64,000 nucleotides of DNA, taken from contig OZ038451.1 of assembly GCA_964036195.1 (NCBI GenBank), positions 6,204,529-6,268,528 on the forward strand, read 5' to 3'. This DNA comes from Sphaerolaimus hirsutus (Eukaryota; Nematoda; Chromadorea; Monhysterida; Sphaerolaimidae). Below, in pieces: positions 11,560-23,845 of the stretch. How positions within the stretch are numbered: the first letter of the stretch is position 1; the number at the start of each line of letters is the position of its first letter. A program made the translations under genes and the position numbers. A model generated the notes under the pieces. The model was given only the letters and a program-made list of their open reading frames with translations. It did not search any database and was not told where the DNA came from.

Positions 11560-12650
11560 AAAAAGTGATGTCCCACGGTAAACAAGTGCCATGATTTGCG
11601 TGAAGCCGGAGTTACGGCACAATGACAAATAGGAGCTGAAGCGACAAATTCAGTGCCGACAAATTATGAATACACGAGGACGCTTAGAGATATCCATCGC
11701 CAAATTGAGATGTCGAAAGCATTAACCGATATCTAAATGCATTGTGTCCAAAAATTATCCAAAAAGCTCCAGTAGTTTACAAAATACCATATTTCTTCTA
11801 ATAGAAGGGCAGATCTCCAATAGAATGGTGTCTCCAATAGAAGGTACATTTTTTCGACTTACCATTTGGGCCATGAAATAAATAGAAGGGCTGTCTCCAA
11901 CAGATGGTACACAAAGTGTCAAATGCATAGAAAATAAAAAATATCCGCGAATTCTGTGATTTAGTGGCTTTGGTCCAATGATTTTGTGCTATTTTTACAT
12001 CAAATGTTGAATGAACACTATGTATCATCAACGTATGAACTGTCTTTGGGGAACCTTGGCAGAACTTGAAAATGATTGGCTTTAAAGTTGGTGAAAAAAG
12101 GACAGTCTCCAATAGAAGGGCGTCTCCAATAGAAGGGCAGGTAAAAATGTTGATGAAACAATAGAAGGGCCCCTTGTAAACACCTTCCCGGTCACGTCCG
12201 GCAGCCATTTTTTTATTTTACTTCTTATATCCTATCCCCAGTTCTAGGGAGCCCCCAAGGCTGAAACTTGGGGGCGCCGGAGAACTGGGGATAGGATATA
12301 AGAAGTAAAATCAAAAAATGGCTGCCGGACGTGACCAGGAAGGTGTTTATTATAAGAAATACGGTATAAATTTAAAATAAAAATTTCGCGATTTGTTGGC
12401 AATTCCAACAAGAAATGTTGCCAACAAATAGCGAAATTTTTAATTTTGATTTATATCTTAAGAACCACTGGATCTTTTTGGATAATTTTCGAACACGATG
12501 TAGATATCGGTGAGTGCTTTGAACATCTCAATTTGGGGATGGATATCTCTAAGCGTTCGTGAGTATTTGTAATTTGTCGACACTTAATTTGTCGGTTCAG
12601 TTCCAATTTGTCGTTGTGCTGTAACCCTGGCTTTAAAAATAATTTTTCAT
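11560..12650. mobile_element. Palindrome with a nested family E element
   Basis: Outer arms (about 11600-11780 and 12465-12640) mirror each other: GAGATATCCATCGCCAAATT against AATTTGGGGATGGATATCTC. The centre holds the element listed at 11787-12366. Confidence 0.75.
11787..12366. mobile_element. Family E element with an inner palindrome
   Basis: Left ACCATATTTCTTCTAATAGA, right AAGAAATACGGT. Inside, 12215-12310 is a tight hairpin (CTTCTTATATCCTATCCCCA against its complement), so three palindromes are nested. Confidence 0.7.
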
Positions 12651-12659
12651 TGACGCGTA

Positions 12660-14200
12660 TTCGATTTGATTTGAAATTTCAATACGACACGTGCCAGACA
12701 AATTTACAATTACCTAGTTCCTCAAACCTCGGAGGTCGTAAACTGGTGGCACATTGAAATGAGAAATCAGGTACCTCGTTTTTCATAACAATCTCACAAG
12801 GAAACGTGCAGCCCAATATGGCTGCCATTTGTTGTGGGGGTGCCCACAACATTTGCCTACATAAATGCCAAGTGGCACCCCATGGCACCCCCCTGTTCTG
12901 CTGCTACAGATAAATGAAAGAATTTTGCCAATTTTTTCCCGGAAAATTTAAATGAGAATTTTCAAAAAAAACACAAAATATGGCTGCGGTAAAGTGTGCA
13001 GCCTTTTTTTGGTGTGCTGACAACACAAGTGATGAATACACTTGTGTTGGTGCTTTTTCAAAAAATAAAAATTCCTTGTGGCTTGCCCAAAGCCATCGTT
13101 TGACCCACTGGTAACTAGGGGGTATATTTTGACCACCAGCCCACTCCCCCACACAAAAATTACCCCCAATATACAGACATGTGCCACAAAGCCATGTCAA
13201 CAATGATTTTAAACTTTGTGATTACCTAAATTGTGGTTGTAATTAAAAAACTGTGATTTTTGATTTTCTGGACATGACCTCTTTATTTGTCTGGGCCAGT
13301 CACACTAGATACAGAACACATTGCCCATTGGCCCCTATAGGTTTTTATCAGATAATTAGTGCCCACATTGAATGGGCACAAGTATTTTGTGATTAGCATC
13401 ATGACACTGCAGGTGCTGGACGCGCTGTCACGTGAGTGCCCTCTTTACACAGGGCTGTTTTTATCATTTGCTATAAAAAAATACATAAGTGCAAAAAATG
13501 GGGCCCAGGAGCAGCCATATGTTGCCCCTGACACTGAGCGAGCCAATTCTGGCCCCCATGTGCTCCATAAATCGCTTGGGATAGTGGATTGTCCACTTTT
13601 TCTAACCTACATTTTTCTCCAAAAAATGTTTTTAATTTGATCAACAATGCCATCATTGTGTGCGGCTTCGGGTTTCTGAGGGGGTAGAAAAGTTGCACGT
13701 ACTTACACTCTACCAATGTCAAAAAAACTTTTTTGTCTAAAGTGTCTAGAAAAAAATTTATAAAAAATATAAATTTCATTGGGAACAAAAATTTGTATGG
13801 AATTCTCATTTATATTTTCCAGAAAAAAATGATAAAAAAATTATTTTCTGCACCAAGGGTGGCCTGAGGTGGGTGCCCCCAAGGGTATATATAGTGAACA
13901 CTTGGGGTCACCCTCACACAAGATGACAGCCTGACAGCTGTCATGTGGGATCTGTAAAATACAATAAAGTGATTTTCTCATTTATATTTTCCACCAGTTT
14001 ATGACTGAGTTGTTTTTAACAATTTATGGCCATTTGAGTTTACCGGAATGAGGAGTCGGCAGACAAAAAATGATTCATTACAGTTAACTAAAATGTGCTC
14101 AAGAACGATTTATTAGTTTTGGAGACTCTCTCGGCAACTAGCGTGCGCGGACAAAATTAAACATTATTTTTTCGAATGATCCTAAAAACCATCAATATCC
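12660..14200. other. No recognised gene
   Basis: AT-rich with scattered TGGCACCCC/GGGGTGCC short inverted motifs. I see no exon with convincing splice sites and family match. Confidence 0.4.
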
Positions 14201-14202
14201 TT

Positions 14203-14655
14203 AATGCTGCGATTACAGCTCGGGCGTAGAATTGACCGGGCGTAAAATTGATTTTGGGTGTAAAATTTATTACAGATGAATGGATAGACATACGACAGTG
14301 TTATTTCAGTCAAAGAAAGCTTAGATGCAGACGTTTCTTGTGTCCAAAGCTCATTAGTTTATTTTAATCGTACTGGTAGTTATGAATTTTAGCAGAATGT
14401 TTTATATTATGCGCTGTAAGTTGCATAAAATTAGGGCGTAAATTGAAAAAATTTGCGCCAAAATTCATAACTTCTAGTACAATTAAAATAAACTGATGAG
14501 CTTTGGACACAAGCAACATCTGCATGTGTGCTTTCTTTGACTGAAATTACAACACCATATCTTTATTCATTCACCTGTAATTGATTTTATGCCCAAAAAT
14601 CAATTTTACGCCCATCCATTTTTTTCGCCCAAGCTGTAGTCGCAGCATTGATGAT
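14203..14655. mobile_element. Palindromic element (GCTGCGATTACAGCTCGGGC)
   Basis: The left arm starts ATGCTGCGATTACAGCTCGG and the right arm ends AAGCTGTAGTCGCAGCAT. Both carry AAATTGATTTT(G)GG and TTTGGACACAAG blocks. Confidence 0.75.
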
Positions 14656-14761
14656 TACATAAAAACAAAATTGAAGAATTATCTACACCACGCGGTCATT
14701 CCACAGGGGAACGATGTGCTTTTTGTGCGCAAATGGAATTTTAATGTTTATGTCAATGTAA

Positions 14762-14963
14762 CTATCGTATTTCTTCTAATAGAACGGCATACCTCCAAAT
14801 AGAATGGCACCTCCAATAGAACGGCACCTCCAATCGAACGGCAGGTTTTGGCAGTTTTTGGACTCAACGAAAGCAATAAAACGGCAGCCTCCAATAGAAC
14901 GGCATGTAAAGAAGTTGACGAAAAAAATAGAATGGCGTTGTTCTATTAGAAGAAAAACGGTAA
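14762..14963. mobile_element. Short family E element
   Basis: TATCGTATTTCTTCTAATAG at left, CTATTAGAAGAAAAACGGTA at right, with CACCTCCAATAGAACGGC repeats between. Confidence 0.75.
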
Positions 14964-15134
14964 ACGTTAAACTGCAGGGTTGAGAGTGATTTAATCAGAC
15001 ATTTGAGACGCTTCCAAACTTGAGTGTGCGGAAAAAAGACACAATAAAAAACTAAGATCACGTGTTTCATGCATATGAAATGCATTTCTGTTTAGGTATT
15101 ACCAATATTACAATCATGAAAACTAAATAATTCA

Positions 15135-15607
15135 TACCGTAAATCCTCGAATAAGTCCCCCCCCCCTCTGATAACTCCCCCCCTCGAATAACTCCCCCCT
15201 GTAAACTGACTGAGGAAAAAATAACTCCCCCCCTCGAATAACTCCCCCCTTTTTTATGGGTGGGAACAAAGTCCACGTAAAAAAACGTATGTATGTTAAA
15301 ATATTAAAATAAAAAATATTAAAAAAATATTAAAAAAATAAAGATCATTAAAAGCATTCATTATTTTGCAGTTTATGCACACTAGCATTGATTTTATTGC
15401 ATGAATTACGGGATTTCTATTCTGGCTCACACGTTGATGCAGCCTACTTAACCCCATTCAGATGATATACTGATCAAGTATTTTACTCAATATTCCGACG
15501 AAGAAATAACTCCCCCCTCGAATAACTCCCCCCTCGAATAAGTCCCCCCTCAAAAAATTCTGAGGAAAAAATAACTCCCCCGGGGACTTATTCGAGGATT
15601 TACGGTA
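15135..15607. mobile_element. TACCGTA element, family D
   Basis: TACCGTAAATCCTCGAATAA at left, TTATTCGAGGATTTACGGTA at right. Interior CTCCCCCCTCGAATAA repeats and an AT-rich core. Confidence 0.85.
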
Positions 15608-15929
15608 AATGATAATGTACCTATTTCCATTTTTAAAGAAAAAATAATATTAAAATTTTTCTGGGGTTCAGTAATTGATTAATCAAAAATATGATGTAAC
15701 ATTTTATGAATATTAACAGATAGTTGAGAAATTTTGCTTCAATTTTCAATCACAATCACCTATTTTTTCTACTCAACTTCTAAGAAAGGTTCTTGATGTC
15801 GTTTTTCAATTGGTTTTTGTTATTTTATTTTTATTTTTTGGTTTTTATTTTACCTTTATTACTGCTTGTTTGCTCAGTAGAAAAACTCCTGAAACAAGGA
15901 TTACGTCTCAAGTTCGATTTAAGTTTGAC

Positions 15930-16355
15930 TACCGTATTACCTCGAACTAACCCCCCCTGGATAACCCCCCCCCCCTCGAAATACCCCCCCCCCCTAAAAT
16001 TTAACTGAGGAAATAATAACCCCCCCCCTCGAAATACCCGCCCCCCTTAAATTGTGTGTAAAGAGAACGTACATGACAAATACTGCAGTTTGTGATCTGT
16101 ACAATGCAGAACACACGTTAAAACTGATGATTGAGCGATGTTAGGGAAGGATTTATGTGTATACACAGTTATATGTGCCTATAAACACATATACATCTAT
16201 GTAATTGTTTGATTTTTCTACGTCTGAGTATGGGGAATTTCGAAAAATTTCTGGCGAAATAATTAACCCCCTCGAATAAACCCCCCTCGAAATACCCCCT
16301 CAAATTTTGCTGGCGAAATAATAAACCCCTGTAGCTATTTCAAGGTAATATGGTA
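15930..16355. mobile_element. TACCGTA element, family A
   Basis: TACCGTATTACCTCGAACTA to CAAGGTAATATGGTA with C-rich interior blocks. Confidence 0.8.
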
Positions 16356-16439
16356 TTTATCACTTTTTTCCTAACATGTATTCTGAACTGAAGTAAGGAT
16401 GGGCTCTAAGTACATCTAACTTTTAATTGTCAACAAACT

Positions 16440-16735
16440 ACAGACTATAACCAACGATGGGTAAGTTCTCCAAAAAAAACACTTTCTGTGTTTTGAGTTT
16501 TTCAAAAATGAATCCCTGTGTTTTGAGTTTTTTTCTCGAAAAAAACTTGAGTAAGTTTGAGAGAGTTTTTATTTCTGTGTTTTTTGTAAAAACTCGAGTT
16601 TTTTGAGTTTTTTTTCTAAAAAAACTCGAGTTTTTTTCTAAAATATTTGAGTTTTCCCCCAAAGAATTCTGATTTACAGCATTTCGATCTGGAAACAGTG
16701 GTTTTCTTATAAAATATTGGTTTTGCACATGTTTT
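16440..16735. repeat. TTTGAGTTTTT simple repeat
   Basis: Imperfect runs of CTGTGTTTTGAGTTTTT. Related sequence recurs at 21.6-21.8 and 22.3-22.47 kb. Confidence 0.7.
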
Positions 16736-16915
16736 AACCCCACATAACATTTGTGTATTCATTCAAGTGTCAAAAAAGTCCATAAAAATGCCCACAATGA
16801 GGACATCAACATCACAACACCAGCAACAAAATGCTCAGAAACTACAATTTACGCAGTACTCCAAAATCCTTCAATGGATGTGCACTGTATGGAAGACTAC
16901 AGAATTGATTTGAAC

Positions 16916-17231
16916 TACCATATTACCTCGAAATACCCCCGGGGGTTTATTATTTTGTCAGAAAGTTTTGTAAGGATCATAGAAAATAGTAGGCATTTAC
17001 GTACCCAAAACAGGTTATTAATGCGTACAAACAGGATATATTTGAAATAAACATGTAGATAGCTCCACAACCTAGTACAGTCTATGTGTAGCTGCGATGC
17101 AAATTAGCAGTAATAAATACACCATGTACATTGGATACATGATGTACATCATCCCGGAGGGGGGTATTTCGAGGGGGGCTTATTTTTTCACCAGTCCATT
17201 TTGACGGGGGTTAATTTGAGGTAATAAGGTA
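16916..17231. mobile_element. TACCGTA element, family A, short
   Basis: TACCATATTACCTCGAAATA to GAGGTAATAAGGTA. Confidence 0.75.
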
Positions 17232-17356
17232 TACTTAAATGTTGAAACTTAAATTGTCAAATCCACCATGAGATGTGCAAGCCATCTTAAATTTCTTTTT
17301 TGTACCATTATAAAATATGAATAAATTATGTACATATTTACATACTATACATGCAT

Positions 17357-17547
17357 ACCGTATTACCTCGAAATACCCCCAGGGGGTTTATTATTTCGCC
17401 AGCAAAATTTGAGGGGGGGGATAATTCGAGGGGGGGTTTATTCGAGGGGGGGGGTCTATTATTTCGCCAGAAATTTTCAGAAATTCCGCATACTCAGACG
17501 TAGAAAAATCAAGCGTTTACATAGACGTATATGTGTTTTTAGGCATA
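17357..17547. mobile_element. TACCGTA element, family A, 3'-truncated
   Basis: Intact left end TACCGTATTACCTCGAAATA and G-runs. The complementary right end is missing where the next element begins. Confidence 0.65.
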
Positions 17548-17559
17548 TATAACTGTACT

Positions 17560-17957
17560 AGCAGGATTCTCTCCGACCTTCGGTCGGGTTTTGTGGTTCT
17601 CTACAATTAATACCATTGGAGGAAATATGATAGTTTAGTTAAGTTTGCCCACATGCTAGGCATGTGTTTTGAAATGCGGTATGTAATGTACCAACAATAA
17701 CAAGACCAATACCAAAGATGCAATGTTTTGGAATGGATTTTTTGTAAACTTCTGTAAAATGGTTGGGCAGTGTGCATTTTGTGTGGTATAGGTTTTGTGA
17801 TATGATAGTGTGGTTTTTGCAAGGTGTCAAAATTTGTTGTTATCTTAAATTGGTTACATTTGTGCTTTGCTGTTCTTTTTGTGTTTGTAAATCCTTGTGG
17901 TATTAATTGTAGAGAACCACAAAACCCAACTGAAGGTTGGAGAGAATCCTGCTATAG
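17560..17957. mobile_element. Palindromic element with TAGCAGGATTCTC ends
   Basis: Left TAGCAGGATTCTCTCC with GGTTCTCTACAATTAATACC, right the complement ending GAGAATCCTGCTA. TA at both outer edges. Confidence 0.75.
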
Positions 17958-17982
17958 GTACCCACTACTCAGAGGCTTGCAA

Positions 17983-18520
17983 AAACTGACACCCCAGTGG
18001 GGACCCCCCTCCAAATGGCATCACCCAGGGAACCCCCCAAAAGTGGCACCCCCTGGGAACCGCCCAAAAATGGGACTCCCTAGGGCCCCACAAATATGGC
18101 ACCCCCTGAGGACCACCAAAAAATGGCACCCCTTAGGGACCCCCCAAAAATAGCACCCCCTAGGGACCCCCCAAAAATGGCACCCCCTGGGGACCCCCCA
18201 AACATGGCACCCCCTAGGAACCGCCACAAAAATGGCACCCCCTGGGGACCCACCCAAAGTTGGCTCCCCCTGGGGACTCTCCAAAAATGGCACCCCCTGG
18301 GGACCCCCCCCCCCAAAAATGGCACCCCCTATGGACCCCCCCCCCCCCACAAAAAAATATAGCACCCCCCTAAGGACCAACAAAAAACGGCACCGCTGGG
18401 GACCACCCAAAAAATGGCATCCCATGGGGACCCCCTTGAAATGGCACCCCATATGTGCCTCCAAAAAATGGCACCCCCTGGAGACCCCCCAAAAATGGCA
18501 CCCCATGGGGACCCCCTCTA
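17983..18520. repeat. Minisatellite, about 27-bp unit
   Basis: About 18 units of GGCACCCCCTGGGGACCCCC with a CAAAAAT spacer. Unit length varies. It yields open frames on both strands with Gly/Cys-rich nonsense repeats, which I do not consider genes. Confidence 0.9.
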
Positions 18521-21120
18521 AATCCTGTAAACACAGCCCCTAGTTTGGAAACTCCTGTAAACTCAGCCCCTAATTTGGAAACTCCCATAAACTCAGTCCC
18601 TAATTTGGAAACTCCTGTAAACTCATTTTCAGGTTTATGGTAATGTAGTGTCAAAATAGAATGAATATTTGAAATAATCGCTAGCATCAATCCACAAATG
18701 CATCAATTCACAATCTTCAATTTTTTAGCCCCAGGGGTTAGACTTGAAGGTTATGGTTATGTAGAGTAGAAATGGAGTGCACATCTCAAATCACTGCAAT
18801 AAAAAACCCACAAATGCATCATTTCACAAATTGAAAGTTTTTGGGCCCAGGGGTTCATTATCAGGGTTTTAGTAATGTGGTGTAAAAATTGAGTGTATAT
18901 TTGAAATCGCTACAATCAGAAACCCACAAACACATCATTTTATGATTTGAAAATTTTTAGCCCTGGGGGTTCATTTTCAGGGTTATGGTAATGTAGTGTC
19001 AAAATGAAGTGTATATTTCAAATCAAGGCAATCAAAAAGCCAGAAATGCATCATTTCACAATTTCTAATTTATTTTCAATTTTCAATTTAAGGCTTACAG
19101 TAATGTAGAGTTGAAATTGAGTCATTTCGAATCAGTGCAATTAGAAACCTGCAAAATGCATCATTTCACAATTTGAAATTTTTGGGTCTAGGGGTTCAAT
19201 TTCAGGGTTTTAGTAATTTAGTGTCAAAATGGAGTGCATATTTGAAATTGCTACAATCAGAAACCCACAAATGCATCATTTTATGATTTGAAAGTTTTCA
19301 GCCCAGGGGGTTCATTTTTAGGATTATGGTAATGTAGTGTCAAAATGAAATGCATATTTCAAATGAGTGCAATCAGAAACTCAAAAATGAATGATTTCAC
19401 AAATTGAAAGTTTTTGGCTCCAGAGGTTCATTTTCAGAGTTATGGTTATGTAGTTTTCAGGGTTATGTAGTGTCAAAATGGAGTGCATATTTCAAATCAG
19501 TGTAATCAGAAACCCACATTGAATCATTTCACAATTTCTAATTTTTGAAGCCCTGGGCATATTTGAAATCGTTACACTCAAAAACCCACAAATCCATCAT
19601 TTTATGATTTGAAAGTTTTTGGCCCAGGGGGTTCATTTTTAAGGTTATGGTAATGTAGTGTCAAAATGGAGTGCATATTTCAAATGAGTGCAATCAGAAA
19701 CCGGAAAATGCATCATTTCTCAAATTGAAAGTATTTGGCCCCATGGGTTCATTTTTAGGGTTATGGTAATGTAGTGTCAAAATGGAGTGCATATATCAAA
19801 TCAGTGCAATCAGAAACCCAAGAATGAATGATTTCACAAATTGAAAGTTTTTGGTTCCAGAGGTTCATTTTCAGGGTTATGGTCATGTAGTTTTCAGGGT
19901 TATGTAGTGTCAAAATGGAGTGCATTATATATCAAATCAGTGCAATTAGAAACCCACAATGCATCATTTCACAATTTGAAAGTTGGCCCCAGGGATTCAA
20001 TTTCAGGGTTATGGTAATGTACTGTCAGAATGGAGTGCATATTTCAAATCATTGTAATCAGTAACCCACAAATGCATCATATCACAATTTATATTTTTTA
20101 GCCCCGGGGGCCTCACTGAAGGATTATGGTAATGTTATTGTTAACTCCCATAAACTCAGCCCCTAATTTGGCAAACACCCATCAACTCATCAGTGCAATC
20201 AGAAACCCAAGAATGAATGATTTCACAAATTGAAAGTTTTTGGTTCCAGAGGTTCATTTTCAGGGTTATGGTCATGTAGTTTTCAGGGTTATGTAGTGTC
20301 AAAATGGAGTGCATTATATATCAAATCAGTGCAATTAGAAACCCACAATGCATCATTTCACAATTTGAAAGTTGGCCCCAGGGATTCAATTTCAGGGTTA
20401 TGGTAATGTACTGTCAGAATGGAGTGCATATTTCAAATCATTGTAATCAGTAACCCACAAATGCATCATATCACAATTTATATTTTTTAGCCCCGGGGGC
20501 CTCACTGAAGGATTATGGTAATGTTATTGTTAACTCCCATAAACTCAGCCCCTAATTTGGCAAACACCCATCAACTCATCAGTGCAATCAGAAACCCAAG
20601 AATGAATGATTTCACAAATTGAAAGTTTTTGGTTCCAGAAATTCATTTTCAGGGTTATGGTTATGTAGTTTTCAGGGTTATGTAGTGTCAAAATGGAGTG
20701 CATTATATATCAAATCAGTGCAATTAGAAACCCACAATGCATCATTTCACAATTTGAAAGTTTTGGCCCCAGGGATTCAATTTCAGGGTTATGGTAATGT
20801 ACTGTCAGAATGGAGTGCATATTTCAAATCATTGTAATCAGTAACCCACAAATGCATCATATCACAATTTATATTTTTTAGCCCCGGGGGCCTCACTGAA
20901 GGATTATGGTAATGTTATTGTTAACTCCCATAAACTCAGCCCCAAATTTGGCAAACACCCATCAACTCAACTCCCATAAACTCAGCCTCTAATTTGTAAA
21001 CTTGTGTCAACAGCCCCTTATTTTTAAACTTCTGTCAACTCAACCCTAATTTATAAACACCCATCAACTCAACCCTGAATTGAAAACCCAGCCCCTAAAA
21101 ACTCAAGTTGACCCCATATA
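18521..21120. repeat. Satellite array, about 120-bp monomer, with a 389-bp higher-order unit
   Basis: Monomers share AGGGTTATGGTAATGTAGTG, TCAAAATGGAGTGCATATTT, CAATCAGAAACCCACAAATG and CATCATTTCACAATTTGAAA. From 19802 a 389-bp unit repeats three times (starts 19802, 20191, 20580) with near identity, evidence of recent homogenisation. The edges hold CCTGTAAACTCAGCCCCTAA units. Confidence 0.9.
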
Positions 21121-21364
21121 CATGTGCAATTGCATTCTTGGGAAGCAACTTTGCCATCTACTAACCCTGTTTGTCAAGATTGTAACGTGATTGTAAAGGG
21201 CATTTTGTACTAATAAATAGTGACTGCATTGTGTGCAAAAACACACACAAATCGGGCAAAAAATGAGGCTGTGATTGTGCCCCTATCTTTTGCATTAGGC
21301 ATCCTTTGCACGCAGTTCTCTCGAAAATATTTAGGTTTAGATATACACATAAACCCTTCCCTAA

Positions 21365-21571
21365 TATCACTCAATCATCAGTCTTAACGTGTGTTCTGAC
21401 TTGAACAGATCACAAACTGCGATATTTGTCATGTACGTTCTCTTTACACTCAATTTTAGGGGGGGGGGGTATTTCGAGGGGGGGGTTATTATTTCCTCAG
21501 CCGAAATTTAGGGGGGGTATTTCGAGGGGGGGGGGTTAATTCAAGGGGGGATAATTCGAGGTAATACGGTA
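21365..21571. mobile_element. TACCGTA element, family A, right half
   Basis: The interior ATTTGTCATGTACGTTCTCT and right end CGAGGTAATACGGTA are present. The left end is absent. Confidence 0.7.
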
Positions 21572-22925
21572 TCTTATCTTGTTTAGTTAAACTGAATTAA
21601 TGTGCATTCAACCGCTTTGGTGAAAAAAACACAAAAACTCAAAAAACTTTTCTGTGTTTCCGTGTTTCTGTGTTTCTGTGTTCTCCAAAAAAAACTCATT
21701 TGAGTTTTGAGTTTTTCAAAATTTATGAGTTTCCGTGTTTCTGTGTAAAACAAAAACACAGAAACTCAATGAGTTTCTGTGTTCAATTTCTGTGTTTTTT
21801 CCATCGTTGACGCTAACTAAATACAAACAACAAAAACAACGTTTTACAAATGGTTAGGAACACCTTGCAAATCCATATTCTAAGTGAAAGGTAAATGTCA
21901 ATTAAATAGTCATCTGGAAAAATCACTACTACGTAAAAATCTAAAATTTACAAAACAAATGATCACTGAGATTCTACTAAATAATTTTACCTTGGATTCA
22001 CATATAGACCATACTTTTCTTACAACATATATGGTGCTATGCAAATCCATCAGTATCATATTGAAAGCTAAATTTTGCTAAAGAATAAGGTTTCATGGCG
22101 CCATTTAGTACGCCAGTTCAATGGCGCCATTCCAAGGTTTATTGTCATCTTACATTATTGTATTATTTCCTCAGCCGAAATTTAGGGGGGGTATTTCGAG
22201 GGGGGGGGTTAATTCAAGGGGGGATAATTCGAGGTAATACGGTATCTTATCTTGTTTAGTTAAACTGAATTAATGTGCATTCAACCGCTTTGGTGAAAAA
22301 AACACAAAAAATCAAAAAACTTTTCTGTGTTTCCGTGTTTCTGTGTTTCTGTGTTCTCCAAAAAAAACTCATTTGAGTTTTGAGTTTTTCAAAATTTATG
22401 AGTTTCCGTGTTTCTGTGTAAAACAAAAACACAGAAACTCAATGAGTTTCTGTGTTCAATTTCTGTGCTTTTTCCATCGTTGACGCTAACTAAATACAAA
22501 CAATCATTTGTCAAAATTAAATTGTTGTTAAGACGGTTTTTTAAACAGGTATATCACACAAGTCGCAGTACTTCGTGTCGTTACATCTAGCATTTTCAAT
22601 ATCAAAAACAACGTTTTACAAATGGTTAGGAACACCTTGCAAATCCATATTCTAAGTGAAAGGTAAATGTCAATTAAATAGTCATCTGGAAAAATCACTA
22701 CTACGTAAAAATCTAAAATTTACAAAACAAATGATCACTGAGATTCTACTAAATAATTTTACCTTGGATTCACATATAGACCATACTTTTCTTACAACAT
22801 ATATGGTGCTATGCAAATCCATCAGTATCATATTGAAAGCTAAATTTTGCTAAAGAATAAGGTTTCATGGCGCCATTTAGTACGCCAGTTCAATGGCGCC
22901 ATTCCAAGGTTTATTGTCATCTTAC
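21495..22925. repeat. Tandem direct duplication of about 650-760 bp
   Basis: 21495-22155 and 22165-22925 are nearly identical (family A right end, CTGTGTTTCCGTG repeat, then an AT-rich block with TGGCGCCATTTAGTACGCCA). The second copy has about 115 bp extra (22503-22612), so one copy was changed after duplication. Confidence 0.85.
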
Positions 22926-23845
22926 ATAGACGTGAATAATATCAGCAATAAACATCTTACAAAGAATGTAGGTATTTCTGTAAGAAAAGCATTGCAAATG
23001 TATTTATCTTTATAAGTGTGAATCCAAGGGGACAAATGAAGGCACACAGAGACATTTTATGGCACAAAAAACAATGGGCTATTTACACAGGTCCCGGCCG
23101 GGGACCGGGACCCGGAAAAAAATAAATTTTTTCAAAAGTTGATAATTGGTGTCTATGTGTTATTTGCATGTTAATTAGGTGAATTATCACCAAATTAGCA
23201 TGCACAAAATTTTCGCAAGATGGTTACATGCTCTGATGTATTTTCTTTGGGGTAATGTCAAATTTTTGTTGGATTTGTCTGAATTTTTGCATGCATGTAC
23301 TCCTGCATGTAGTGAGCGCGCATGCAAAATTTCAGCTCAGGGCGATAAGCGGTTCTTATTTTTTTAACGCTATTATTTTTGTTAATCACTGTATTTTTCT
23401 ATAGTGCATGTAATCTTGCCGGGGTCCGGTCCCCGGCAATATCGAAATGTCCCCGGTCGGGGCCAAACGGTGAGAAAAATTTTTTTTCAGTATACAACAA
23501 ATTTTGGTCCCCGACCGGGGTCGTTTGGCCCCGGTACCACACGAAAATTTATGGCACTTTTTGATGCTTTGTGGTTATTGTCCCCGGTCGGGGCCAAACG
23601 ACCCCGGTGAGAAAATTTTTTTTTGGTATACAACAAATTTTGGTCCCCGACCGGGTTCGTTTGGCCCCAGTACCACACGAAAATTTATATTATATAAATA
23701 AATTTTATATTAACATATTAACGTGTTACGATTTTATGACCATAGCGAATGGCAAACACTGTTCAGGGACTTTTTACATGCTGTTGTACATTGGCCGATT
23801 TTGATGTCATTAAAGTATGTTGGGTTTTGGGGTCTGGGCTATCAC

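Noticed and set aside
18021-18506. 161-codon minus-strand frame rich in GCHFWG repeats, and overlapping plus-strand frames
   Set aside because: It is the translation of the 27-bp minisatellite; several frames on both strands are equally open.
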